This document shows positions 1 to 13,104 of a DNA stretch of 64,000 bases, piece by piece. Every line of letters begins with the position of its first letter. Within the stretch, counting starts at the first letter, position 1. The notes under the pieces are model-generated. The model was given only the letters and a program-made list of their open reading frames with translations. It had not been told where the DNA came from and did no database searches. The DNA is from Streptomyces globosus (GTDB lineage Bacteria > Actinomycetota > Actinomycetes > Streptomycetales > Streptomycetaceae). The position numbers and the translations under genes are program-made. The stretch covers positions 1-64,000 of the forward strand of contig NZ_CP030862.1 in NCBI RefSeq assembly GCF_003325375.1, given 5' to 3'.

Positions 1-1740
1 GTGCTCGACAAGCTCCTGGGGGAGGGGCAGCAGGCGATCGAGCCCAAGGACCGGCAGTGGATCGAGCGCTGCCAGCCCCTGGCCCTGGTCGCCGACACCG
101 CACTGCTCGCGGTGCCCAACGAGTACGGCAAGCGCGTCCTCGAGGGCCGCCTCGCCCCGCTGATCAGCGATGCGCTGAGCCGCGAGTGCGGCCGCCCGAT
201 CCGCATCGCCATCACCGTCGACGACTCGGCCGGCGAGCCCGCCCCCATGGCGCCGCCGGCCCCGCAGCGCGGCGACGCGTACGAGCCGTACGGCGGGCAG
301 CGCTCCGGCGGGCACACCGGCCCGGCCGACGACCAGCTGCCGACGGCCCGCCCCGCCTACCCGGACTACCAGCAGCCGCGCCCCGAGCCCGGCACCTGGC
401 CCCGCGGGGGCCAGCAGGACGACTACGGCTGGCAGCAGCCCCGCCTCGGCGGCTTCCCCGAGCGCGACCCCTACGCCTCCCCGCAGCCCGGCTACCTCCA
501 GCAGCCGGAGTCCGGCGGCTACGAGCAGGGCCCGTACGACCAGAACGGCTACGACCAGGGATCCTACGAGCAGAAGCCGTACGAGTACGATCCGCAGCCG
601 CTGCCCTACGAGCAGCAGCAGTACGAGCAGTCCGCGCCGCGCCCGGCGCCCGGCCGGCCCGCCCCGCCGGCGCCGTCCGCCGGCTCGACCTCGGGCCCGC
701 TGGAGCCGACGGCCCGGCTGAACCCGAAGTACCTCTTCGACACGTTCGTGATCGGCGCGTCGAACCGCTTCGCGCACGCGGCCGCGGTGGCGGTCGCCGA
801 GGCGCCCGCCAAGGCCTACAACCCGCTCTTCATCTACGGCGAGTCCGGCCTGGGCAAGACGCACCTGCTGCACGCCATCGGGCACTACGCGCGCAGCCTG
901 TACCCGGGGACGCGGGTGCGGTACGTGAGCTCGGAGGAGTTCACCAACGAGTTCATCAACTCCATCCGCGACGGCAAGGGCGACGCCTTCCGCAAGCGCT
1001 ACCGCGAGATGGACATCCTGCTGGTCGACGACATCCAGTTCCTCGCGAGCAAGGAGTCGACGCAGGAGGAGTTCTTCCACACCTTCAACACGCTGCACAA
1101 CGCGAACAAGCAGATCGTGCTGTCCTCCGACCGGCCGCCCAAGCAGCTCGTCACGCTGGAGGACCGGCTCCGCAACCGCTTCGAGTGGGGCCTGATCACG
1201 GACGTGCAGCCGCCCGAGCTGGAGACGCGCATCGCGATCCTGCGCAAGAAGGCGGTGCAGGAGCAGCTCAACGCCCCGCCGGAGGTGCTGGAGTTCATCG
1301 CCTCCCGCATCTCGCGCAACATCCGCGAGCTGGAGGGGGCCCTGATCCGGGTCACCGCCTTCGCGAGCCTGAACCGCCAGCCGGTCGACCTGGGCCTGAC
1401 CGAGGACGTCCTGAAGAACCTGATCCCGGGGGGCGAGGACTCGGCGCCCGAGATCACGGCCGGGGACATCATGGCGGCCACCGCCGACTACTTCGGCCTG
1501 ACGGTGGACGACCTGTGCGGCTCCTCGCGCAGCCGGGTGCTGGTCACGGCGCGGCAGATCGCGATGTACCTGTGCCGGGAGCTGACGGACCTCTCCCTGC
1601 CGAAGATCGGTGCGCACTTCGGCGGCCGCGACCACACCACCGTCATGCACGCGGACCGCAAGATCCGCGCCCTGATGGCGGAGCGGCGCTCCATCTACAA
1701 CCAGGTCACCGAGCTCACGAACCGCATCAAGAACGCCTGA
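1..1740 (+). CDS. dnaA: Chromosomal replication initiator DnaA (5' end cut by the window)
   Basis: DnaA binds DnaA boxes in oriC, opens the duplex and loads the replicative helicase. The visible frame starts at base 1 with a GTG, but Streptomyces DnaA normally has roughly 15-20 residues before the equivalent of LDKLLGEGQ, so this is most likely an internal Val of a gene entering from the left. Seen in order: N-terminal DnaB/DnaA interaction domain (about 1-80), a long low-complexity Tyr/Gln/Pro/Gly linker (about 90-235) with repeated YEQ/YDQ units, the AAA+ ATPase with Walker A GESGLGKT near residue 280 and Walker [10 protein letters not shown] near 339, and the C-terminal HTH with [13 protein letters not shown] near 543. 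The long linker is a Streptomyces trait. It is followed by a hairpin and then oriC, its target. Confidence 0.98.
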   Translation: MLDKLLGEGQQAIEPKDRQWIERCQPLALVADTALLAVPNEYGKRVLEGRLAPLISDALSRECGRPIRIAITVDDSAGEPAPMAPPAPQRGDAYEPYGGQRSGGHTGPADDQLPTARPAYPDYQQPRPEPGTWPRGGQQDDYGWQQPRLGGFPERDPYASPQPGYLQQPESGGYEQGPYDQNGYDQGSYEQKPYEYDPQPLPYEQQQYEQSAPRPAPGRPAPPAPSAGSTSGPLEPTARLNPKYLFDTFVIGASNRFAHAAAVAVAEAPAKAYNPLFIYGESGLGKTHLLHAIGHYARSLYPGTRVRYVSSEEFTNEFINSIRDGKGDAFRKRYREMDILLVDDIQFLASKESTQEEFFHTFNTLHNANKQIVLSSDRPPKQLVTLEDRLRNRFEWGLITDVQPPELETRIAILRKKAVQEQLNAPPEVLEFIASRISRNIRELEGALIRVTAFASLNRQPVDLGLTEDVLKNLIPGGEDSAPEITAGDIMAATADYFGLTVDDLCGSSRSRVLVTARQIAMYLCRELTDLSLPKIGAHFGGRDHTTVMHADRKIRALMAERRSIYNQVTELTNRIKNA

Positions 1741-1762
1741 CCGGCGCTTCCTCCCTCGCATC

Positions 1763-1798
1763 CACAGGCCGGCCCGCGGCTCCCCGGGCCGGCCTGTG
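1763..1798 (+). terminator. Hairpin terminator after dnaA
   Basis: A perfect 14-bp inverted repeat (left arm CACAGGCCGGCCCG, right arm 1785-1798) with an 8-nt loop lies 23 bp after the dnaA stop. No T-run follows, as is common for Streptomyces terminators. It would keep dnaA transcription out of oriC. Its left edge overlaps a weak DnaA box, GCATCCACA at 1758-1766. Confidence 0.6.
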
Positions 1799-2439
1799 CG
1801 CTGCCTCCCGACAGCCCGTCAAAGTGCCTTCTGCGGGGTCTCGGTGCTCCGCCAAACGCATCCACAGGGCGCTTCCGGATCACTCCGGGGGCGCCCTTCT
1901 TCATGCGCGCGCCTCTGGTCTGTTCGAATACGCCCCCTGGAGAGCAACTTATCCACAGATTGCGGGACTTTCTTGGGTCCACAGGGTGGGGACGGGTTTC
2001 GTCACCCACAATCTGTCCACAGGGCTGCCTGGTGAGGGACCATCAGGGCAGGTCAGCCGCCTGTGGAATTGTGCACCGAAGATATCCACAGACTGTGGAC
2101 AGCCACTCCGTCCACAGACACGTCCACGGCGTTGTCCACCGCCAACCCACAGGTTGCCGCATGCTGTGCACAGGTTCCGATGACTTACCCACACCGCTGT
2201 CCACTGTTCGGCAACAGAGTGACCCCGCTCACCGGCCGGAGTGAAAGCCGTCACACCAAGGTCGACGTTTGGGCTGTGGAGTACCGGGGGAAAACTGGGG
2301 ACGCAGCTGTGGAGTACTCCGGGTCATCTGGGGATGGCCTGTGCAGAACTTTCTGTTCTCCACAGCGACACCGTGTTGTCCACGGCGCCGCCCACAGGGC
2401 ATGGGGATAAAAACTGGGGCTTGACCTGCGGAAACGGGC

Positions 2440-2471
2440 TTATCCACGGTTTCCACAGCCCCTACTACTAC
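2440..2471 (+). promoter_or_regulatory. Candidate basal unwinding element: tandem DnaA boxes, GC spacer, TAC trios
   Basis: Two DnaA boxes abut directly (TTATCCACG 2440-2448, GTTTCCACA 2449-2457). They are followed by GCCCC (2458-2462) and three consecutive TAC triplets (2463-2471). This is the same order and spacing as the Bacillus subtilis unwinding region, where DnaA-trio triplets after a GC cluster guide DnaA onto a single strand. The layout is seen directly; the role is inferred from B. subtilis. Confidence 0.6.
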
Positions 2472-2705
2472 CCCCATGGACAGTTAGCTCGGAATCGGTT
2501 TTCAAGCAGCCCCTGTGCACAACCCGGCTCGAAGGCCTCCCCGACACCTCGCTCCGGATTTGACGGCCGGCAGCACGCGCTGTCGGTGCCGTACGTCAGA
2601 CTGGTTCCCGGCACCGACGGGCCGCAGCCCCCGGGGCACGGCAGCGGCGGGCCGACGACGAAGGCCGGCAGACGGACGAGCGAGCAACAGCAGGAGGCGG
2701 TTCCG

Positions 2706-3836
2706 GTGAAGATCCGGGTGGAGCGCGACGTACTCGCGGAGGCGGTGGCCTGGGCTGCCCGCAGCCTCCCGGCCCGGCCGCCCGTGCCCGTCCTCGCGGG
2801 CCTGCTGCTGAAGGCCGAGGAAGGGACGCTGTCCCTCTCCGGCTTCGACTACGAGGTCTCGGCCCGCGTCTCCGTCGAGGCGGACGTCGAGGAGGACGGC
2901 ACCGTCCTCGTCTCCGGCCGGCTCCTCGCCGACATCTGCCGCGCCCTCCCCAACCGGCCGGTGGAGATTTCCACAGACGGTGTACGGGCGACCGTGGTGT
3001 GCGGCTCCTCCCGCTTCACCCTCCACACCCTGCCGGTGGAGGAGTACCCGGCCCTGCCGCAGATGCCGACCGCCACCGGCACCGTCTCCGGCGAGGTCTT
3101 CGCCGCCGCTGCGGCCCAGGTCGCCATCGCCGCCGGCCGTGACGACACCCTTCCCGTCCTCACCGGCGTCCGCATCGAGATCGAGGGCGACCGCGTCACC
3201 CTCGCCTCCACCGACCGCTACCGCTTCGCGGTCCGCGAGTTCCTGTGGAAGCCGGAGAACCCGGATGCCTCCGCCGTCGCCCTCGTCCCCGCCAAGACGC
3301 TCCTCGACACGGCGAAGTCCCTGACCAGCGGCGACACCGTCACCCTGGCGCTGTCGGGCTCCGGTGCCGGCGAGGGCCTCATCGGCTTCGAGGGCGCCGG
3401 CCGCCGCACCACCACCCGCCTCCTCGAAGGCGACCTGCCCAAGTACCGCACGCTCTTCCCGACCGAGTTCAACTCCGTCGCCGTGATCGAGACCGCCCCC
3501 TTCGTGGAGGCCGTCAAGCGCGTCGCGCTGGTCGCCGAGCGCAACACCCCGGTCCGCCTGAGCTTCGAGCAGGGCGTGCTGATCCTGGAGGCCGGCTCCT
3601 CCGACGACGCACAGGCTGTGGAAAGGGTCGACGCGGTCCTGGAGGGCGACGACATCTCGATCGCCTTCAACCCGACCTTCCTGCTCGACGGCCTCAGCGC
3701 GATCGACTCGCCCGCCGCCCAGCTCAGCTTCACCACGTCCACCAAGCCGGCGCTCCTCAGCGGCCGCCCCGCCGTGGACGCCGAGGCGGACGAGGCCTAC
3801 AAGTACCTGATCATGCCGGTGCGCCTCTCCGGCTGA
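2706..3836 (+). CDS. dnaN: DNA polymerase III beta subunit (sliding clamp)
   Basis: Encodes the ring-shaped processivity clamp that tethers polymerase III and repair factors to DNA. The 376-residue length fits the family. The protein begins VKIRVERDVLAEAVAWAARS and ends in the conserved YKYLIMPVRLSG, matching the last strand of domain 3 that helps form the peptide-binding pocket. The frame is open much further upstream, but I chose the GTG at 2706 because AGGAGG (2692-2697) sits 8 bases before it and the protein then starts at the normal clamp N-terminus. It lies directly right of oriC and is transcribed away from it. A further weak DnaA-box-like sequence occurs inside the gene near 2965. Confidence 0.98.
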   Translation: MKIRVERDVLAEAVAWAARSLPARPPVPVLAGLLLKAEEGTLSLSGFDYEVSARVSVEADVEEDGTVLVSGRLLADICRALPNRPVEISTDGVRATVVCGSSRFTLHTLPVEEYPALPQMPTATGTVSGEVFAAAAAQVAIAAGRDDTLPVLTGVRIEIEGDRVTLASTDRYRFAVREFLWKPENPDASAVALVPAKTLLDTAKSLTSGDTVTLALSGSGAGEGLIGFEGAGRRTTTRLLEGDLPKYRTLFPTEFNSVAVIETAPFVEAVKRVALVAERNTPVRLSFEQGVLILEAGSSDDAQAVERVDAVLEGDDISIAFNPTFLLDGLSAIDSPAAQLSFTTSTKPALLSGRPAVDAEADEAYKYLIMPVRLSG

Positions 3837-4059
3837 CACCCGCCCGCCACCGGGGCCCGCTCCCGCCGCCCGCGGGGGACCGGGCCCCGACGGCTGCGGC
3901 CCCGCCTGCCGCACGCCCCGCGGCCCCCGCGCCCCGTACGGCGGAGCCCGGAGCGCCCGTGGCGCCGTGTGCGACGGCCCGGCGTAGGCTCGGAGCCGGG
4001 TACTCCCGGGCACCGGGGGAATCCGGCACACACGGCCACAACGCAAAAGGAACCACCTG

Positions 4060-4935
4060 ATGGAGCTCGGTCTCGTCGGTCTCGGCAAGATGGGCGGCAA
4101 CATGCGCGAGCGCATCCGCCGCGCAGGCCACACCGTCATCGGATACGACCGCAACCCTGACCTCGCCGACGTCCACAGCCTCGCGGAGCTTGTGGACGGA
4201 CTCCAGGCGCCCCGCGTGGTGTGGGTGATGGTCCCGGCCGGTGCCGCGACCCAGTCCACCATCGACGAGCTCGGCGAGCTGCTCTCCCCCGGCGACGTCG
4301 TCGTCGACGGCGGCAACTCGCGCTGGACCGACGACGAGAAGCACGCCGAGGAGCTCGCCGCCAAGGGCGTCGGCTTCGTCGACTGCGGCGTCTCCGGCGG
4401 CGTGTGGGGCCTGGAGAACGGCTACGCGCTCATGTACGGCGGCGAGAAGGAGCACGTCGCGGCCGTCCAGCCGGTCTTCGACGCGCTCAAGCCCGAGGGC
4501 GACTTCGGCGCCGTCCACGCCGGCAAGGTCGGCGCCGGCCACTTCGCGAAGATGGTCCACAACGGCATCGAGTACGCCATGATGCAGGCCTACGCCGAGG
4601 GCTGGGAGCTGCTGGAGAAGGTCGACTCCGTCACCGACGTCCGCGAGGTGTTCCGGTCCTGGCAGGAGGGGACGGTCATCCGCTCCTGGCTGCTCGACCT
4701 GGCCGTCAACGCCCTCGACGAGGACGAGCACCTGGAGCAGCTGCGCGGCTACGCGCAGGACTCCGGCGAGGGCCGCTGGACCGTGGAGGCGGCGATCGAC
4801 AACGCCGTCCCGCTGCCGGCGATCACCGCGTCGCTCTTCGCGCGCTTCGCCTCGCGCCAGGACGACTCGCCGCAGATGAAGATGATCGCCGCGCTGCGCA
4901 ACCAGTTCGGCGGCCACGCGGTGGAGAAGAAGTAG
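4060..4935 (+). CDS. gnd: 6-phosphogluconate dehydrogenase, decarboxylating (short actinobacterial type)
   Basis: Oxidative pentose phosphate enzyme converting 6-phosphogluconate to ribulose 5-phosphate and CO2 while reducing NAD(P)+. The 291 residues begin with the Rossmann fingerprint [20 protein letters not shown]. The beta-hydroxyacid dehydrogenase signature follows (about residues 110-125, [20 protein letters not shown]), and then the catalytic Lys/Asn region [19 protein letters not shown]. It belongs to the roughly 300-residue family, not the 470-residue E. coli form. The ATG at 4060 is preceded by AAAGGAA with 8-base spacing. Placement between dnaN and recF is characteristic of Streptomyces. 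The 223-bp gap before it contains a TAGGCT -10-like sequence at 3985, suggesting its own promoter. Confidence 0.95.
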   Translation: MELGLVGLGKMGGNMRERIRRAGHTVIGYDRNPDLADVHSLAELVDGLQAPRVVWVMVPAGAATQSTIDELGELLSPGDVVVDGGNSRWTDDEKHAEELAAKGVGFVDCGVSGGVWGLENGYALMYGGEKEHVAAVQPVFDALKPEGDFGAVHAGKVGAGHFAKMVHNGIEYAMMQAYAEGWELLEKVDSVTDVREVFRSWQEGTVIRSWLLDLAVNALDEDEHLEQLRGYAQDSGEGRWTVEAAIDNAVPLPAITASLFARFASRQDDSPQMKMIAALRNQFGGHAVEKK

Positions 4936-5003
4936 CCGCCGCACCCACCGCACCACCGCACCACACAGCAGAGCAGAGCAGAGCCGGGGGAGGTCGGCGC
5001 CGC

Positions 5004-6140
5004 ATGCACGTCACGCACCTCTCCCTGGCCGACTTCCGCTCGTACGCCCGGGCCGAGGTCCCCCTCGACCCGGGCGTCACCGCCTTCGTGGGCCCCAACG
5101 GCCAGGGCAAGACGAACCTCGTCGAGGCCGTCGGCTACCTGGCCACGCTGGGCAGCCACCGGGTGTCCTCGGACGCCCCCCTCGTCCGGATGGGCGCCGA
5201 GCGGGCCGTCGTCCGCGCCGCCGTCCGGCAGGGCGACCGGCAGCAGCTGGTCGAGCTCGAACTCAACCCGGGCCGCGCCAACCGCGCCCGCATCAACAGG
5301 TCCTCCCAGGTCAGGCCCCGCGACGTGCTCGGCATCGTCCGGACGGTGCTGTTCGCGCCGGAGGACCTCGCCCTCGTCAAGGGCGACCCGGGGGAGCGCC
5401 GCCGCTTCCTCGACGAGCTGGTCACGGCGCGCTCCCCGCGGATGGCGGGGGTCCGCTCCGACTACGAGCGGGTCCTCAAGCAGCGCAACACCCTGCTGAA
5501 GTCCGCGGCCATGGCACGCCGGCACGGCGGCCGCTCCATGGACCTGTCCACCCTGGACGTGTGGGACCAGCACCTGGCCCGGGCCGGCGCCGAGCTGCTG
5601 GCCCAGCGCCTCGACCTGATCGCGTCGCTGCTCCCGCTGGCCGACAAGGCGTACGAGCAGCTCGCGCCCGGCGGCGGCCCGCTCGGCCTGGCCTACCGCT
5701 GCTCCGCGGGCGAGCCCGTCGACAGCGGCGCGGCCCGCTCCCGCGAGGAGCTGTACGAGGTGCTGCTCCAGGCACTGGCGCAGGTGCGCAAGCAGGAGAT
5801 CGAGCGGGGCGTCACCCTCGTCGGGCCGCACCGCGACGACGTGCTGCTGCGGCTCGGCGAGCTGCCGGCCAAGGGGTACGCCAGCCACGGCGAATCCTGG
5901 AGCTACGCGCTCGCGCTGCGGCTCGCCTCGTACGAGCTGCTCCGCGCCGAGGGCGCCGAGCCGGTGCTGATCCTCGACGACGTCTTCGCGGAGCTGGACG
6001 CGCGGCGCCGGGAGCGGCTGGCCGAACTGGTGGCCCCGGGGGAGCAGGTCCTGGTGACGGCCGCGGTGGACGACGATGTCCCCGGGGTCCTCGCGGGGGC
6101 GCGTTTCGCGGTGTCCGGCGGTGAGGTGACCCGGCTGTGA
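5004..6140 (+). CDS. recF: DNA replication and repair protein RecF
   Basis: RecF is an SMC-like ATPase that helps RecO and RecR load RecA at single-strand gaps. The protein has 378 residues, normal for the family. Walker A is GPNGQGKTN at residues 30-38. The C-terminal half carries the ABC-type signature region and Walker B/D-loop [20 protein letters not shown]. The ATG at 5004 follows GGGGGAGG by 11 bases and gives the canonical [14 protein letters not shown] start. The open frame extends upstream into gnd, but that part is an out-of-frame shadow. The stop overlaps the start of the next gene by 4 bp (GTGA), so the two are translationally coupled. Confidence 0.97.
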   Translation: MHVTHLSLADFRSYARAEVPLDPGVTAFVGPNGQGKTNLVEAVGYLATLGSHRVSSDAPLVRMGAERAVVRAAVRQGDRQQLVELELNPGRANRARINRSSQVRPRDVLGIVRTVLFAPEDLALVKGDPGERRRFLDELVTARSPRMAGVRSDYERVLKQRNTLLKSAAMARRHGGRSMDLSTLDVWDQHLARAGAELLAQRLDLIASLLPLADKAYEQLAPGGGPLGLAYRCSAGEPVDSGAARSREELYEVLLQALAQVRKQEIERGVTLVGPHRDDVLLRLGELPAKGYASHGESWSYALALRLASYELLRAEGAEPVLILDDVFAELDARRRERLAELVAPGEQVLVTAAVDDDVPGVLAGARFAVSGGEVTRL

Positions 6141-6706
6141 AGGACCACGGGCAGGGCGGAAACGGAACCGGAAGCGAAAGCAACGCTCCGGGCGAGCGGC
6201 CCAGGACTCCGGAGCCCTCCGGCATCGACCTGGCGCGGCAGGCCCTGGCGGCGGCCCGCGAGCAGGCACGTGCCCGGGGCCAGGCTGCCGGCGGCCGCGG
6301 CGCCCGCCGGAACCAGCCGGGCCTGCGATCGGGCGCCCGGGCCGATGGCAGGGACCCCATGCCGCTGATGGCGGCGCTGGAGCGGCTGCGGACCGAGCGC
6401 GGCTGGGAGATGCCGATGGCGGTGGCCGGCGTGATGGAGCGCTGGCCGGAGATCGTCGGGCCGGAGATCGCCGCGCACTGCGAACCGGAACGCTATGAGG
6501 AGCGTGAGCTCTTCGTCCGGTGCGACTCCTCGGCCTGGGCGGCGCAGCTGAAGCTGCTCGCCCCGCAGCTGGTCGCGCGGCTGAACGCGGACCTCGGCCA
6601 GGGCACGGTCCGGCTGATCAAGGTCCGCGGACCGGGCGGGCGCCCCAAGCCGTACGGTCCCTGGCGGGCGCCCGGCAGCTCGGGCCCGGGCGACACCTAC
6701 GGCTGA
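6137..6706 (+). CDS. DUF721 domain protein between recF and gyrB
   Basis: A 189-residue protein of unknown function whose C-terminal half (about 75-170) matches the DUF721 family (DciA-related) found next to recF/gyrB in actinobacteria: [16 protein letters not shown], then [18 protein letters not shown], then a basic [13 protein letters not shown] tail. The N-terminal 70 residues are Gln/Gly/Arg-rich and probably disordered. DUF721/DciA relatives are linked to replicative helicase loading in bacteria that lack DnaC, which fits the location; that role is inferred here. Its GTG start overlaps the recF stop by 4 bp. The protein is basic and has no membrane segment. Confidence 0.85.
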   Translation: MKDHGQGGNGTGSESNAPGERPRTPEPSGIDLARQALAAAREQARARGQAAGGRGARRNQPGLRSGARADGRDPMPLMAALERLRTERGWEMPMAVAGVMERWPEIVGPEIAAHCEPERYEERELFVRCDSSAWAAQLKLLAPQLVARLNADLGQGTVRLIKVRGPGGRPKPYGPWRAPGSSGPGDTYG

Positions 6707-9199
<2,493 letters not shown>

Positions 9200-9240
9200 G
9201 TCGGCTCTCAACGGCCGCCCGAAAGGATTTCTGACCAGCA

Positions 9241-11835
<2,595 letters not shown>

Positions 11836-11838
11836 GTC

Positions 11839-12555
11839 GTGAGTGGAGCCACGGGCGCCGGACCGGCCAAGACTGGGGAGGACGGTGCCCGTGGCCCCGC
11901 CGCGGACTCCCGGGCCGGGGCCGCGGACGCCGAGGGCGGGGCGACGACCGTGACGGACGCGCGCGGTGCGAAATCCCAGTCGAAGCCGCAGTCGAAGCCG
12001 CAGCCGAAGCAGGAGAAGGCCGGCAAGCAGTCGCAGGCGCAGCAGAAGCCCCAGCAGCAGAAGCCCCAGCCGTACCACCCGCCGCAGGCGTACGAGGCCC
12101 CCTCGGGTGCCGGCGCGCCCCGCGGCAGCGCCCCGGGCGGCACCTCGCAGCGCGCGCCGCGCCCGGGGGTGCGTACGACGCCGAGGACGCGCAAGGCGCG
12201 GCTGCGGGTGGCCAAGGCCGACCCGTGGTCGGTGATGAAGGTCAGCTTCCTGCTGTCGATCGCGCTCGGCGTGTGCACGGTCGTCGCGGCGGCGGTGCTG
12301 TGGATGGTCATGGACGCCATGGGCGTCTTCTCGACCGTGGGCAGCACGATCAGCGAGGCGACCGGCTCCAGCGAGAGCAACGGCTTCGACCTCCAGGCGT
12401 TCATGTCGCTGCCGCGGGTGCTCGTCTTCACCTCGGTCATCGCCGTGATCGACGTCGTGCTCGCGACGGCGCTCGCGACGCTCGGCGCGTTCATCTACAA
12501 CCTGTCGGCGGGCTTCGTCGGCGGTGTGGAGCTCACGCTCGCCGAGGACGAGTAG
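11839..12555 (+). CDS. DUF3566 transmembrane protein
   Basis: A 238-residue membrane protein of unknown function, conserved directly after gyrA in many actinobacteria. The N-terminal 120 residues are disordered and very rich in Gln, Lys, Ser and Pro (runs such as KSQSKPQSKPQPKQEK). Two membrane spans follow (about 133-162 and 190-218), ending in GGVELTLAEDE. The C-terminal half is the DUF3566 domain. The GTG start follows GAGGAG by 6 bases, and that SD lies inside the last codons of gyrA, so expression is probably coupled to gyrase. The function is not recognised. Confidence 0.85.
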   Translation: MSGATGAGPAKTGEDGARGPAADSRAGAADAEGGATTVTDARGAKSQSKPQSKPQPKQEKAGKQSQAQQKPQQQKPQPYHPPQAYEAPSGAGAPRGSAPGGTSQRAPRPGVRTTPRTRKARLRVAKADPWSVMKVSFLLSIALGVCTVVAAAVLWMVMDAMGVFSTVGSTISEATGSSESNGFDLQAFMSLPRVLVFTSVIAVIDVVLATALATLGAFIYNLSAGFVGGVELTLAEDE

Positions 12556-12571
12556 GGCCCTGATCAGCGAT

Positions 12572-12601
12572 TTGGGAACTCCAGCGTCTGTGCGCTAATC
12601 T
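12572..12601 (+). promoter_or_regulatory. Promoter of tRNA-Ile
   Basis: TTGGGA (12572-12577), an 18-bp spacer and TAATCT (12596-12601) form a good vegetative (HrdB-type) promoter ending 24 bp before the tRNA 5' end. Confidence 0.6.
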
Positions 12602-12625
12602 TCAGGAGTCAGCGCGCAGCGCGGA

Positions 12626-12699
12626 GGGGCTATAGCTCAGTTGGTTAGAGCGCATCCCTGATAAGGATGAGGCCACAGGTTCAAATCCTGTTAGCCCCA
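12626..12699 (+). tRNA. tRNA-Ile (GAT anticodon)
   Basis: A 74-nt cloverleaf: acceptor GGGGCTA pairs with TAGCCCC. The D arm contains AGCTCAGTTGGTTAGAGC. The anticodon stem CATCC/GGATG encloses loop CTGATAA with anticodon GAT. The T arm is ACAGG TTCAAAT CCTGT. The 3' CCA is not encoded (the sequence continues A-CA). It has its own promoter upstream and a strong hairpin directly downstream. Confidence 0.97.
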
Positions 12700-12705
12700 C
12701 ATATG

Positions 12706-12743
12706 GCGAAGACCCCCAGGCCGGAAGGCCCGGGGGTCTTCGC
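12706..12743 (+). terminator. Terminator after tRNA-Ile
   Basis: Near-perfect 17-bp stem with one mismatch: GCGAAGACCCCC-A-GGCC pairs with GGCC-C-GGGGGTCTTCGC around a GGAA loop. It starts 7 bp after the tRNA. Confidence 0.85.
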
Positions 12744-12846
12744 CGTTCGGCCGTCCGGGGCCTCCCAGGTCACCGAACGGTATCGATCGGTGTGTATTGT
12801 TGGCGGCCAGAGGTACCCCAACGACGACGAAAGACGAGGTCGCGCG

Positions 12847-12981
12847 GTGAAGAAGCTGCTCCTGGTCGCACTGGCCGCCATCGGCGGTCTCCTCGTGTAC
12901 CGCCAGATCCAGGCGGACCGCGCCGAGCAGGACCTGTGGACGGAGGCAACCGACTCCGTGCCCTCCGGTTCCGGCGTGTGA
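12847..12981 (+). CDS. DLW-39 family small membrane protein
   Basis: A 44-residue protein, VKKLLLVALAAIGGLLVYRQ followed by IQADRAEQDLWTEATDSV. It has one N-terminal transmembrane helix with a positively charged start and a short charged tail bearing the family-defining DLW motif. The GTG start is preceded by a GAGG-like SD. Function is unknown; it is a conserved neighbour of gyrA and tRNA-Ile in actinobacteria. It is flanked by terminators on both sides, so it is probably expressed as a single gene. Confidence 0.8.
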   Translation: MKKLLLVALAAIGGLLVYRQIQADRAEQDLWTEATDSVPSGSGV

Positions 12982-12997
12982 GACCCGAAGGCCGATC

Positions 12998-13035
12998 CAC
13001 GAAGCCCCGGCTGCCCTTGCGGCCGGGGCTTCGTG
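12998..13035 (+). terminator. Terminator after the DLW-39 gene
   Basis: Perfect 14-bp stem CACGAAGCCCCGGC / GCCGGGGCTTCGTG with a 10-nt loop, 17 bp after the stop codon. Confidence 0.8.
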
Positions 13036-13104
13036 CTGTTCTGTGACGAATTATTCCGTTATGCAAAGATTGTGGTTGCTGCGGCAAAAGCGGGGGTGGG
13101 TGTG

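Larger units (their letters stand above)
1741..2705. other. oriC: Replication origin oriC with DnaA-box array
   Basis: This 965-bp gene-free gap between dnaA and dnaN is packed with DnaA boxes. On the plus strand I read TTATCCACA 1949, GGGTCCACA 1975, CTGTCCACA 2013, ATATCCACA 2082, CCGTCCACA 2108, ACGTCCACG 2120, TTGTCCACC 2132, CAACCCACA 2143, TTACCCACA 2185, CTGTCCACT 2197, TTCTCCACA 2356, TTGTCCACG 2376, TTATCCACG 2440 and GTTTCCACA 2449. On the minus strand: AATTCCACA (2062-2070), CTGTCCACA (2094-2102), and TACTCCACA twice (2275-2283, 2308-2316). Two weaker GCATCCACA sites lie at 1758 and 1858. Only one box is a perfect TTATCCACA; most deviate at one or two positions, as expected for Streptomyces, where many weak boxes bind DnaA cooperatively. 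The dnaN end carries a probable unwinding element. The promoter and SD of dnaN (AGGAGG at 2692-2697) occupy the right end. Confidence 0.96.

Noticed and set aside
57-2183. 708-codon open frame across dnaA and oriC
   Set aside because: Arg/Pro/Ala-rich shadow of dnaA in another frame; high G+C leaves few stops. No SD and no recognisable domain.
2965-4200. DnaA-box-like sequences inside dnaN and gnd
   Set aside because: Single copies with two or more mismatches in coding DNA; expected by chance given frequent TCCAC/GTGGA codon pairs.
2502-4364. 620-codon minus-strand frame over dnaN and gnd
   Set aside because: Antisense shadow with composition driven by third-position GC; no domain motif, and it covers two well-supported genes.
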